DNA of 63,746 bases from positions 1 to 63,746 of the forward strand of contig DUNG01000001.1 in NCBI GenBank assembly GCA_012839475.1. The letters run 5' to 3'. The notes beneath the pieces were generated by a model, which did no database searches, was not told the origin of the DNA, and saw nothing but the letters and a program-made list of their open reading frames with translations. The stretch comes from Petrimonas sp. GTDB lineage: Bacteria; Bacteroidota; Bacteroidia; Bacteroidales; Dysgonomonadaceae. Shown here piece after piece: positions 8,512 to 16,811 of the stretch. A program made the translations under genes and the position numbers. Every line of letters begins with the position of its first letter. Within the stretch, counting starts at the first letter, position 1.

Positions 8512-9780
8512 TTATAATCTACCATCGATAATATCCCTTGGCAGCACTGATTTGACATCATAAACTACAGATTTTGTTTTTTGGTATTCTTTTAAGTTTA
8601 AGGATTCAAACTCTTTATGTGCTACAGCAAGGATAATGGTATCAAACTTTTCTTGCGGCACAGTATTGGTTATTTCTACATTATACTCCCGTTTTACTTC
8701 TTTTGGGTTTGCCCATGGATCGTATATGGTTATATTTTTAGTATAGGGCCCTAAAGTATGAATTATGTCTACAACCTTTGTATTGCGTATGTCTGGACAG
8801 TTTTCCTTAAAGGTTATTCCTAAGATTAGTATTTTGGCATCTTTTACCATTACTCCTTTATAGTTCATTAGTCTTATAACCCTGTTAGCTACATATTCTC
8901 CCATATTATCATTAAGACGTCTTGCATCTGTCATTAAGCGTGGCAAAACTCCATAAACTTGTGCTTTCTGTATCAAATAATAAGGATCAATACTTATACA
9001 ATGTCCCCCAACTAAGCCAGGTTTTAGTTTAATAAAGTTCCATTTAGATGCTGCAGCTTCTATCACATCATTAGTATCTATTCCCATTGCATTAAATATT
9101 TTTGCCAATTCATTCATAAAGGCAATATTTACGTCTCTCTGTGCATTTTCAATTATCTTTGATGCCTCTGCAACCTTTAAGCTTGGTGCAAGATGTGTAC
9201 CATTTATCAAAACAGAGTTATATACCTTGTCTATTAATTTTGCCATTTCGGGAGTAGAACCAGACGTTACTTTTTTTATATTCTCTACTGTGTGTTCCTT
9301 GTCTCCTGGATTTATTCTTTCTGGTGAATAGCCTGCAAAAAAGTCTTTATTGTAAATCAATCCTGATACTTTTTCTACCACAGGAAGACATTCCTCTTCT
9401 GTTACTCCTGGATATACTGTGGATTCATATACTACTATATCTCCCTTACTTATTACCTTTCCAATTGTTTCGGAGGCCTTATAAAGTGGAGTAAGATCGG
9501 GGTTGTTATATTTATCTACAGGAGTAGGCACTGTAACTACATAAAAATTACAATCTTTTATCTTATCCAAATCGGTTGTACATATGAAATTATGTTTGTC
9601 TATTGCTTTCTGCAACAAAGAGTCTTCCACCTCAAGAGTGTCGTCCTTGCCTTGCATAAGACGGTTTACTCTTTTTTGATTAATATCGTATCCAATGGTT
9701 GGAAATTTGGTAGAAAACAATCTTGCTAATGGTAAGCCAACATAGCCTAAACCTATTACTGCTATTTTTATATCTTTCAT
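8512..9780 (-). CDS. UDP-N-acetylhexosamine 6-dehydrogenase (WbpA/TviB-like)
   Basis: The 422-residue enzyme has the N-terminal NAD-binding loop IAVIGLGYVGLPLARLF, the central YSPERINPGD signature and the catalytic cysteine in GLVGGHCISIDPYY (Cys about 261), followed by the C-terminal UDP-binding domain with ILGITFKENCPDIRNTK. The family oxidises UDP-GlcNAc or UDP-GalNAc to the uronic acid in two NAD-dependent steps. In the WbpA route the product is later aminated and acetylated at C3 by a WbpD-type acetyltransferase. A decayed acetyltransferase of that general type lies directly upstream, so the ancestral locus may have had such a route. No aminotransferase or C3 oxidase gene is seen in the window. 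Confidence 0.88.
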   Translation of the reverse strand: MKDIKIAVIGLGYVGLPLARLFSTKFPTIGYDINQKRVNRLMQGKDDTLEVEDSLLQKAIDKHNFICTTDLDKIKDCNFYVVTVPTPVDKYNNPDLTPLYKASETIGKVISKGDIVVYESTVYPGVTEEECLPVVEKVSGLIYNKDFFAGYSPERINPGDKEHTVENIKKVTSGSTPEMAKLIDKVYNSVLINGTHLAPSLKVAEASKIIENAQRDVNIAFMNELAKIFNAMGIDTNDVIEAAASKWNFIKLKPGLVGGHCISIDPYYLIQKAQVYGVLPRLMTDARRLNDNMGEYVANRVIRLMNYKGVMVKDAKILILGITFKENCPDIRNTKVVDIIHTLGPYTKNITIYDPWANPKEVKREYNVEITNTVPQEKFDTIILAVAHKEFESLNLKEYQKTKSVVYDVKSVLPRDIIDGRL

Positions 9781-9784
9781 TGCT

Positions 9785-10182
9785 TTAAAAATTTACTTTA
9801 CTTAAAAATTTAGCCGGAATCTCAACTCAGATTTTACCAGACGGAACATCTTCCATAACAACGGAACCTTAGCCAATAAAAGAATTATCTCCTATTGTAA
9901 ACTCGGGAAGAATAATACACCCAGCACCAATTGTAATACCCCTGCAAATTTTAGTACGATGTAGTTTCTATTTTTAATTTTGCGATCTGGGAAACAGATC
10001 ATTTGTGAAAGAAGTGTTGGAACCAATCATCACGTTATCTTCTACTTCTATCCCATATTTGACTCCCGCTTTTAATTGTAACATGGTTCCCTATCTTCAC
10101 ATCGTTTTCTATCAAACAATGTGAAAAAATATCACAATTTTCTCCAAGACCTTTTCCCAGACCACATATATTTAAAATTACT
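9785..10182 (-). pseudogene. Decayed left-handed beta-helix sugar N-acetyltransferase
   Basis: No intact gene lies in this 400-base gap, but minus-strand translation gives consecutive hexapeptide-repeat pieces: [19 protein letters not shown], then [18 protein letters not shown], a frameshift near 10057, then [20 protein letters not shown], then CRGITIGAGCIILPEFTIGD, and finally FIG-stop-GSVVMEDVPSGKI-stop-VEIPAKF. The FTND-PR signature and the end motif GSVV-DVP-G-PAK are those of WlbB/WbpD/FdtC-type sugar 3-N-acetyltransferases. Several in-frame stops and at least one frameshift show it is dead. It ends four bases before the dehydrogenase start and begins at the upxY stop, so it was once a normal member of the operon. 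Confidence 0.82.
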
Positions 10183-10755
10183 TTACTTAACTTCAACATC
10201 ACTTGCTGAGATAACTATCCCGGCATTACCTAGCTGATCAAGCTGGATATAGAGCATGCAACGTCCTTGCTGTTTTATGAACGTACCTTCAAGTCCTTTT
10301 AATGAACCTTTCATCACCCGAACCTGGTCACCCGCAACAAGTTTGTCCGGATCGATTTTAATAGGACTGTTAGCTCTTCCCACCATAAAGTGAAATTGCT
10401 CCATCTGTTGGCCGGGTGTAATGGCGGGGATCTTCTCTCCGGAAACGGTTAGGAAACGACTTACTGATGGGTCTCGTAGTACATGTAGTTGCTTGTTCTT
10501 TGGGATTCTCATAAAAAATAGAGTGGGTATGACCAAGACCTCCACTGTTTTGTTTCGGTCGCTCCATTGACGCATTATGGTTTGCACCGGCATGTAGGTC
10601 TGTATATCCTGTCGTGTCAGCCGATCAGCTGTTTTGCGCTCATGGTGCATGCGGGTGTAAACAGCGTGCCAGCTGAGATCTTCCTGCACAGCTTCGCCGT
10701 CGTCTGTCCCATTGAGCAGCTCGCTACGCTCTATTTTCACATTCGTATTACACAT
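10183..10755 (-). CDS. UpxY-family transcription antiterminator (NusG-like)
   Basis: The 190-residue protein has a NusG N-terminal-like domain ([19 protein letters not shown], then [15 protein letters not shown] and [13 protein letters not shown]) and a C-terminal KOW-type segment ([18 protein letters not shown]). In Bacteroides, UpxY proteins bind the transcribing polymerase at the leader of their own capsule operon and stop premature termination. Here the gene is not first in the locus but follows wza, wzc and a phosphatase gene on the same strand, with the AT-rich sugar genes behind it. No upxZ partner is seen. Base composition is intermediate between the two sides. Confidence 0.88.
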   Translation of the reverse strand: MCNTNVKIERSELLNGTDDGEAVQEDLSWHAVYTRMHHERKTADRLTRQDIQTYMPVQTIMRQWSDRNKTVEVLVIPTLFFMRIPKNKQLHVLRDPSVSRFLTVSGEKIPAITPGQQMEQFHFMVGRANSPIKIDPDKLVAGDQVRVMKGSLKGLEGTFIKQQGRCMLYIQLDQLGNAGIVISASDVEVK

Positions 10756-10841
10756 TCATTTATATTCTACCAAATATCTCGGCGATAATTATCGTGCGCC
10801 TTCAAGGTGCTCACCCTTTGTTGAGGAATAGAATCCCGATT

Positions 10842-11270
10842 TTACCTGCGCCAGCGTTTTTTCTTCTTCGGCTTAGGCAGTACGGAACCCATGGCCATCG
10901 TTTTCAGCACGTTACCACCGGTAGCCGTGATTTTCACGGCGTTGTAAATCACGCCCCAGTCGGGCAAGCCCCCCAGGTTCCTGTCATCGATAAACAAGTC
11001 GGCCTTAAGCTTGCGGGGGTAATCATCTGCCGATAGTTCATCCATTTCGCCCGGGTAGTTCTCGTTCTCGGCAAAGAAGTACAATCCCCGTTCGGCGCAA
11101 TAATCCACGGCCTCTTGCAAGAGGTCGCCGCTGCGCACTGTCCAAAGGATAAGTCGATGCCCATCTTCCTGCAGTTGGAGCAGCGTCTCGATGGCGAAGG
11201 GGATAGGTCGGCCTATCTCGGGATAGGCGTGCTCCACGATGGTACCATCGAAGTCAATGGCTATCGTCAT
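10842..11270 (-). CDS. Small HAD-like hydrolase
   Basis: The 142-residue product begins with the HAD nucleophile motif IAIDFDGTIVEH (Asp 6 and Asp 8) and continues with LILWTVRSGDLLQEAVDYC and a late acidic motif in KADLFIDDRNLGG, matching HAD motifs I, II and IV in a very small cap-less enzyme. The C-terminus is basic (KPKKKKRWRR). Its start overlaps the end of wzc by four bases (ATGA), so the two are probably translationally coupled. The substrate is unknown. Its repeated place in capsule loci suggests a role beside the export machinery, but this is inference. Confidence 0.75.
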   Translation of the reverse strand: MTIAIDFDGTIVEHAYPEIGRPIPFAIETLLQLQEDGHRLILWTVRSGDLLQEAVDYCAERGLYFFAENENYPGEMDELSADDYPRKLKADLFIDDRNLGGLPDWGVIYNAVKITATGGNVLKTMAMGSVLPKPKKKKRWRR

Positions 11271-13642
11271 CTCTTCCTCCTTTTACGTTTGCTACCATAC
11301 CCGTATCCATAACCATACCCGTATCCGTAGCCGCTCTTGTGATGCCTCACCTCGTTGATCACCAGCAGCATATTCTTTAGCTTGCCCTCCTTCATCAGCG
11401 AGTTGGCGAAGCGCAGGTTGTTCTTGTTGGAGTAGTCGGCGCGGCACACGTAGAGCGTGGTGTTGGCCACCCTGCCCACCAGCAGGGTGTCGGCCACCTG
11501 GCTGGTGGGGGCGGAGTCAATAAAGATATAATCGAACTCATTACGCAATGTTTCAATCGCTTTATCGAGGGTGGGGCGCGAAAGCAGCTCGGCCGGGTTG
11601 GGAGGGATGGCGCCAGCGGGCAACACGAACAGGTTCTCATGGATGCCGGAGGGTTGGATCAGGTGATCTATCTCCTTCTCAAATCCAGAGAGGTAGCTGG
11701 TGATGCCGTTTTTCTCATCTATGCCCATGTAGTGAGCGAGGCGCGGGATGCGCAGGTCGAGCCCAACAAGCAGCACCCGCTTGTTCAGTAGCGCCATGCT
11801 GATGGCCATATTGATGGTGATAAACGTTTTGCCTTCACCCGATACGGTGGAGGTGACCAGCACTACTTTGTTATCGGCCCCTAAGGACAGCATCAGGTTG
11901 GTGCGTGCGATGCGGAACGCCTCGTTGATGGAGTTATCACTACCCTCTTTGACTACCACGTTGCTCTCCTCGCTATGGTGGGGTATCTCGCTCATCACCG
12001 GCACTTTGGAGATTTTTTCCACATCACTGCGGGTAGTGATCTTGTATTGCAGCATGTCGCGTAGATAGAGGAAAAGGGCGGGTAGTAGGATACCCAAGAG
12101 GAGGGCCGCCAGTAGTACCAATATTAAGCGGGGCGACACGATTCCTTCCGATAGCGCCTCGTCAAGCACCTTAGCGCTATTGGCGGTGGCGGCAAGCTCC
12201 AGTGCGTTCTCCTCCCGCTTCTGCAGGAGCATGAGAAAGAGGCTGGCCTTGATCTGCTGCTCACGGGAGAGCTCCATAAACTCGCGCTCCCGCGTGGGCA
12301 TGCTCCCCACACGCCCCCCGTATATATTGGCCTGGTTACGGGCATCGCGGCGCTGGATGCTGAGTCCCTGCTGTACGCTCTTGATTGAGGCGTTCACGTT
12401 CTGTCGCAACCCTTCGATCTGTTCGTCCAGCCGAACCATCACCGGGTTGTCGTCGGTCATACCGGCAGAGAACCGCTCCCGCTCCAGCAGCAGCCGGTTG
12501 TACTCGCTCACCGTGGCTGCCAAGGTGGGGTCCTCCACGCCCACGTTAGTGGGGATGGTTTTTCTTGCGTTCTCGGGGTTGTTGATGTACCCATCAAGTG
12601 AGTTCACCACGTTGAGCTGTGTCTCCACCTTTACTAACTGCTGCTCGTAGCTGCTGCCCATCTGCATGTTGCGTTGCAGGTCAATCTCCAGGTCGGTCAG
12701 TCCCTTGCTCAGCTTGTAATCTTCCACGCTCTGCTCGGCCTCGGAGAGCTCGCTGTTGATAATGGCGATACGCTCGTTGATAAAGCTCTGGGTGTTGAAC
12801 GCCTCCATCTTGTTATCCTCGATGGTCTCGTTGTTGTACACCTCCACCAGCATGTTCAGGAAATCGATCCCCTTTCGGGGGTAGTAGGTCTCTATTGAGA
12901 GGTTCAATACCGATGCCTGTTTGGAGGCTTGTTCCACCGAGAGGGCCCGGCGGTACTGGTTGATCACCGCGTTGGGGTGCATCACCGTCACGTAAAGGGT
13001 CGGGGAAAAGCTGGTCTTACCCTCCCGCCGGGTAAAGCTAATATCGCCTACCGAGGTATGCAGTTGCGCGGGAAGGGTGGTGAAGGAGGTGTCGATATCG
13101 AGGTTCCCGATGGTGCCTTGAACCGTTACCTCGGTAAGCTCCTCGTTGAGCGTTAGCATAAACTCGATATTCTCCTTGAGTGCATCTAACTGACCCTGCT
13201 CCATACTCACGATCACGGGACTGTTCGTGTAGAGATCGCTGCTTTTCACCCGCCCCTTCACGATATACGACGTGTGGAGGTTCAAGCGATTGATGACGTC
13301 CCGTATGGTGGAGCGGCTTCGGAGGACGAACATCTCGTTATCGAGGTTGCTGACCGCCCCCAGCGCTTCCAGTTGTATCCCCTCCGCCCCCCTGATGGTG
13401 GGAGGCATCATCCGTTGATTTCTGACCTCCTTGAGGATAATGCTCGAGGTGACCCGGTAGGTGGGGGTGGTGTAGCGCAGGTAGAGGAACGCCAGCACCA
13501 GCATGATAAACGTGCCGGCCACGAACCACTTCCAGTTGTACAGGAAGCGCAGCAGGAGCTCCTTAATTGAAATCTCCTCGCCCTGCTCTCTCTCTAAAAG
13601 GGATTCTACCTCTTTGATATGGATATAGTCGTTTTCCGTCAT
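11267..13642 (-). CDS. Wzc-type chain-length regulator and BY-kinase
   Basis: The 791-residue protein has an N-terminal Wzz domain with a membrane span near residues 35-55, a long periplasmic coiled-coil region, a second span near residues 500-520 (LILVLLAALLLGILLPALFL) and a cytoplasmic kinase domain. That domain shows Walker A (TSTVSGEGKT, about residue 600), Walker A' (LLVGLDLRIPR) and Walker B (YIFIDSAPT). The tail is unusual: six Gly-Tyr pairs followed by a basic end (SKRKRRKR). BY-kinases autophosphorylate C-terminal tyrosines, so the GY run is the likely phosphorylation cluster controlling Wza/Wzc assembly. It lies 32 bases after wza. Confidence 0.9.
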   Translation of the reverse strand: MTENDYIHIKEVESLLEREQGEEISIKELLLRFLYNWKWFVAGTFIMLVLAFLYLRYTTPTYRVTSSIILKEVRNQRMMPPTIRGAEGIQLEALGAVSNLDNEMFVLRSRSTIRDVINRLNLHTSYIVKGRVKSSDLYTNSPVIVSMEQGQLDALKENIEFMLTLNEELTEVTVQGTIGNLDIDTSFTTLPAQLHTSVGDISFTRREGKTSFSPTLYVTVMHPNAVINQYRRALSVEQASKQASVLNLSIETYYPRKGIDFLNMLVEVYNNETIEDNKMEAFNTQSFINERIAIINSELSEAEQSVEDYKLSKGLTDLEIDLQRNMQMGSSYEQQLVKVETQLNVVNSLDGYINNPENARKTIPTNVGVEDPTLAATVSEYNRLLLERERFSAGMTDDNPVMVRLDEQIEGLRQNVNASIKSVQQGLSIQRRDARNQANIYGGRVGSMPTREREFMELSREQQIKASLFLMLLQKREENALELAATANSAKVLDEALSEGIVSPRLILVLLAALLLGILLPALFLYLRDMLQYKITTRSDVEKISKVPVMSEIPHHSEESNVVVKEGSDNSINEAFRIARTNLMLSLGADNKVVLVTSTVSGEGKTFITINMAISMALLNKRVLLVGLDLRIPRLAHYMGIDEKNGITSYLSGFEKEIDHLIQPSGIHENLFVLPAGAIPPNPAELLSRPTLDKAIETLRNEFDYIFIDSAPTSQVADTLLVGRVANTTLYVCRADYSNKNNLRFANSLMKEGKLKNMLLVINEVRHHKSGYGYGYGYGYGYGSKRKRRKR
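11294..11332 (-). repeat. Tandem Gly-Tyr codon repeat at the wzc 3' end
   Basis: Six consecutive GGN-TAY codon pairs plus one Gly codon encode GYGYGYGYGYGYG. The units are nearly identical at the DNA level and so prone to slippage, which would change the number of candidate phosphotyrosines in steps. Confidence 0.8.
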
Positions 13643-13674
13643 AGCGTAGTTCGTTATACGGTGTGGTTTTGTAC

Positions 13675-14472
13675 CTATTTCTTAATGATATTGAGCACCA
13701 GCGTGGCCACGGAGATCAGGATAGAGGTGGCGGAGAGCCATATCCCGGTAGCACTACCAATCTCGGAGTTCCTGGCCTTGGTCTTGTTGGGCTCCACGTA
13801 AAGCACGTCGTTCTGCTGCATGTAGTAGTAAGGGGAGAAGATGATGTAGGGGTCGTTCAGGTTCAACAGCACCACGCTCTGGTTGCCGTAGGCGTCCTCC
13901 CGGATAAGCTTCACGTTATCCCGTTTACCCCATATGGTCATATCACCTGCCATGGCGAGGGCCTCGAACACGTTCACCTTCTCGTTCACAATGGTGAAGG
14001 TGTTGGGACGGGCCACCTCACCCAGCACCGAGATCTTGTAATTCACGAAGCTCACCGTGACCACCGGTGGCTCCTTGATATACCTTTGCAAAAGCGTTGC
14101 GATGGTCTGCTCCGCCTCGCGCTTGGTGAGCCCCTGTAGCCTGATGGCTCCCAATACCGGGAAGTTGATCTCCCCTTTATTGTCTACCAGGTAGGGTTGT
14201 AGTTGGGGGTATGAAGTAGTGGTAAGGCCTGTTGACATAGTGGGGGTGGTGAGGTTGAACGGTTTGGAGGCCTCGGGGTCGGTGGTGGAGACCGTGATGG
14301 TCAGCAGATCCTTGGGCATGATGCGGGCATCGTAGAGCTCGGAGGCTACCGCCCACTCGTTGGGGTCGCCCTCGCCGGCACCCTGGAGGTAGGGAATCTT
14401 TTTATGGGCCGAACAACTGGCCAGGAGCCACGCGATAACCAAAACGTGGCAGAAATATAACCCTCTTCTCAT
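13675..14472 (-). CDS. Wza-like polysaccharide export lipoprotein
   Basis: The 265-residue protein starts with a lipoprotein signal peptide ending in LLASCSA (lipobox Cys about 20). It then has a Poly_export/SLBB layout: a domain beginning YDARIMPKDLLTITVST with NKGEINFPVLGAIRLQGLTKREAEQTI, followed by an SLBB-like segment (KISVLGEVARPNTFTIVNEKVNVFEALAMAGDMT). The C-terminus has a hydrophobic segment (SATSILISVATLVLNIIKK), as expected for the outer-membrane helix. It is the first gene of the minus-strand capsule operon, read from the promoter at 14612-14642. It should form the outer-membrane exit channel together with the Wzc kinase encoded next. Confidence 0.88.
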   Translation of the reverse strand: MRRGLYFCHVLVIAWLLASCSAHKKIPYLQGAGEGDPNEWAVASELYDARIMPKDLLTITVSTTDPEASKPFNLTTPTMSTGLTTTSYPQLQPYLVDNKGEINFPVLGAIRLQGLTKREAEQTIATLLQRYIKEPPVVTVSFVNYKISVLGEVARPNTFTIVNEKVNVFEALAMAGDMTIWGKRDNVKLIREDAYGNQSVVLLNLNDPYIIFSPYYYMQQNDVLYVEPNKTKARNSEIGSATGIWLSATSILISVATLVLNIIKK

Positions 14473-14550
14473 AATTGTTTCGTTATTGTTACTTGTTTTA
14501 ATTCATCGGAAGCCGAACCAAAATTAGTCGCGCTGATGCTGCACATGAGA

Positions 14551-14590
14551 CGAGACCCGGTGGAATGCCATTATGCCATGGGAGGTCTCG
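14551..14590 (-). promoter_or_regulatory. Hairpin in the wza leader RNA
   Basis: CGAGACC at 14551-14557 pairs perfectly with GGTCTCG at 14584-14590, and inner bases (TGGAATG with TATGCCA, one mismatch) extend the helix. It lies inside the roughly 130-nt untranslated leader between the predicted start of transcription and the wza ATG. No U-run follows on the minus strand, so it is not a classic terminator. A pause or antitermination signal for the UpxY protein encoded in this operon is a reasonable guess. Confidence 0.45.
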
Positions 14591-14611
14591 ACGCTTCGTA
14601 CAAAGCAACCA

Positions 14612-14642
14612 CAAAAGTAGGATATTATATTTAAGGTTGCAA
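14612..14642 (-). promoter_or_regulatory. Capsule operon promoter (TTG-N20-TACTTTTG)
   Basis: On the minus strand, TTG (bases 14640-14642) is followed after exactly 20 bases by TACTTTTG (14612-14619). Both the spacing and the boxes fit the Bacteroidetes primary sigma factor consensus. Transcription should begin near 14606-14608. Confidence 0.7.
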
Positions 14643-14735
14643 GTTTTTAGCGGTTTTTACTTAAACCTAAGCCCAATATGGGCTTGCACGAGCCAATAAT
14701 TTCATGGCTAATTTTCACGGGATAAAAAAAAAGGC

Positions 14736-14743
14736 TACCTTTG
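14736..14743 (+). promoter_or_regulatory. Candidate -7 box for the UDP-sugar dehydratase gene
   Basis: TACCTTTG matches TAnnTTTG 40 bases before the TTG start of the next gene. The -33 region about 20 bases upstream has only a weak T-rich match (ATTTTC), so support is partial. Confidence 0.45.
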
Positions 14744-14782
14744 GTGCATTAAACGGATGACTGGGTGGATTGTTGTTTTTAA

Positions 14783-16699
14783 TTGAATCGTAACGTGCGT
14801 TATTACAATGACTTAGGGCTGAAGAATTACTTGCTGGATAGGGTGTTGCCAAGGTTCGTGATCCTGCTCATAGATATCTTTATCCTCATCTTTTCGTTTT
14901 TCTCCGTTTTGGTGTTGTATAACGGTTTTTCAGTCGTTTCCAATCACTCCTGGAAGTCAGTCTTTCTCTTTGGCTTGGTGTTGGTGGTTTTTAACACCCT
15001 CTCTTTCATGCTGTTTCGCACCTACCGCGGCGTGATGCGCTTCTCATCCTTTCGAGACCTGCTTAGGTTGACATTGAGCTTGACGATAGGGTACCTCTTC
15101 TCGTTCGTCGTCTTGCATGCCCTCCATCGCGGACAGGGACTTTCCAGTTACCCTTACCTGCTCTTCATAGCCATCTTCTTCGTGAACCTCTGCCTGATGA
15201 TTTTGTCGAGGGTGGTGGTGAAAGAGAGCTACGAGTATATCATCCGGCAAGGCCGAAGAGCGATCAAGGTGTTTATCTACGGCACCAAATCCTCCGGGAT
15301 AAGCCTGGCCAAGGCGATAAAAAGTAGCCGGGAGCTGAATTACAAGGTGGAGGGATTCGTGTCTGACGACCCGATGATGATCGGCAAAAGCCTGTTGGGA
15401 CACCCCGTGCACGCCTTCGATGAGCAGCTGTTCCGAACGATGAGAACCAAAGAGGTGCAAACCATCATGGTATCGCCCCTGAAGATGGAGGAGGTGAAGT
15501 ATTCCGGGAAGTTGGCTAGCCTGGTGGATAACGACATCGCCATCATGACCACCCTGCCCGTGACCGAGTGGAGGGATGGTATGAGCATCGGTGAGGAGCA
15601 GATCAAGGAGATACAGATTGAAGACCTGCTACCCCGATTGCCCATCAAGCTGAACATGAAAAACGTGGTCAGTAGCATCGAGAACAAACGGATCATGGTG
15701 ACGGGCGCGGCGGGCTCAATAGGTAGCGAGATCGTGCGACAACTGGCAAAATTCAACCCCGCTACCCTGGTGTTGATAGACCAGGCCGAAACACCCCTCC
15801 ACGAGCTGGAACTGGAGCTGAAATCCTCCTTCCGGGAGCTCCGCTTTAAAACGAGGGTGGTGGATGTTTGTAACCGGGAACGAATGGAGTGGGTTTTCGA
15901 GAAAACAAAACCGCACTTCCTCTTCCACGCCGCAGCGTACAAGCACGTGCCCATGATGGAGAACAACGTGCCCGAGGCGATACAAAATAACGTGCTGGGC
16001 ACCAAGATCACCGCCGATCTGGCGGTGAAGCACGGCACGGGGAAATTCGTGATGGTCTCCACCGATAAGGCGGTAAACCCGACGAACATTATGGGGTGCT
16101 CCAAGCGAATCTGCGAGATATACGTGCAGTCCCTTAGCCGGCAGGTGAGCGCCGGGACGGGCGGGACACAGTTTATCACCACCCGCTTTGGTAACGTGCT
16201 GGGTTCGAACGGCTCGGTAATCCCGCTTTTCAAGGAACAGATAAGAAGGGGCGGGCCGGTAACGGTGACCCACCCCGAGATCATACGCTACTTCATGACC
16301 ATCCCCGAGGCTTGCCAACTCGTGCTGGAGGCGGGCGCCATGGGAGAGGGCGGCGAGATTTACATTTTCGATATGGGAAGTCCCGTGAAGATATCGGAGC
16401 TGGCGAAAAGGATGATTATCCTGTCGGGCGCGAGGCACGTGAAGATAGAGTACACGGGGCTGCGGCAAGGCGAAAAGCTGTACGAAGAGCTGTTGAACGA
16501 TATGGAGCACGTGCAGCCCACCAGCCACGACAAGATCATGATAGCCAACGTGAGGGAGTACGATTTCGATGTGGTGGCAAAGGAGGTGGATGAGCTGATA
16601 GCGCTTTCGCTTACCGCCGACGACCGACGCATCGTCGCGAAGATGAAGGCGATCGTTCCCGAGTTTCAAAGTACCAACTCCCTCTTCGAGGGGATATAG
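14783..16699 (+). CDS. Membrane-bound FlaA1/WbpM-like UDP-sugar 4,6-dehydratase
   Basis: The 638-residue protein has four N-terminal membrane helices (about residues 20-145), a CoA-binding-like Rossmann region (about 150-290) and a C-terminal SDR dehydratase domain with VTGAAGSIGSEIVRQ (about 304) and STDKAVNPTNIMGCSKR, where Met replaces the catalytic Tyr as in WbpM/PglF. It should make UDP-4-keto-6-deoxy-GlcNAc for di-amino or deoxy sugars. The start is TTG directly after an in-frame stop. GTG four codons later is the only nearby alternative and no ATG is close. It is divergent from the capsule operon, so it may supply precursors for that or another glycan. Confidence 0.85.
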   Translation: MNRNVRYYNDLGLKNYLLDRVLPRFVILLIDIFILIFSFFSVLVLYNGFSVVSNHSWKSVFLFGLVLVVFNTLSFMLFRTYRGVMRFSSFRDLLRLTLSLTIGYLFSFVVLHALHRGQGLSSYPYLLFIAIFFVNLCLMILSRVVVKESYEYIIRQGRRAIKVFIYGTKSSGISLAKAIKSSRELNYKVEGFVSDDPMMIGKSLLGHPVHAFDEQLFRTMRTKEVQTIMVSPLKMEEVKYSGKLASLVDNDIAIMTTLPVTEWRDGMSIGEEQIKEIQIEDLLPRLPIKLNMKNVVSSIENKRIMVTGAAGSIGSEIVRQLAKFNPATLVLIDQAETPLHELELELKSSFRELRFKTRVVDVCNRERMEWVFEKTKPHFLFHAAAYKHVPMMENNVPEAIQNNVLGTKITADLAVKHGTGKFVMVSTDKAVNPTNIMGCSKRICEIYVQSLSRQVSAGTGGTQFITTRFGNVLGSNGSVIPLFKEQIRRGGPVTVTHPEIIRYFMTIPEACQLVLEAGAMGEGGEIYIFDMGSPVKISELAKRMIILSGARHVKIEYTGLRQGEKLYEELLNDMEHVQPTSHDKIMIANVREYDFDVVAKEVDELIALSLTADDRRIVAKMKAIVPEFQSTNSLFEGI

Positions 16700-16811
16700 A
16701 ACAGGCTTGGGCTGCATGATTAATAGGCTGTCGGTTGTCCCTCGCAACAGTTTAAACTGGTTTTTGACCAAAAAATTAACAAGATAATAGAACAGGAAAA
16801 TAGCAATTGTT

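Larger units (their letters stand above)
14473..14782. other. Divergent regulatory region between wza and the UDP-sugar dehydratase gene
   Basis: This 310-base gap holds no gene. It contains a complete minus-strand promoter for wza, a stable hairpin in the wza leader, and a half-supported plus-strand promoter for the dehydratase gene. Each is listed separately. Confidence 0.7.

Noticed and set aside
10842-11270. HAD-like gene as UpxZ
   Set aside because: It has clear HAD motifs (DFDGT) and lies upstream, not downstream, of upxY.
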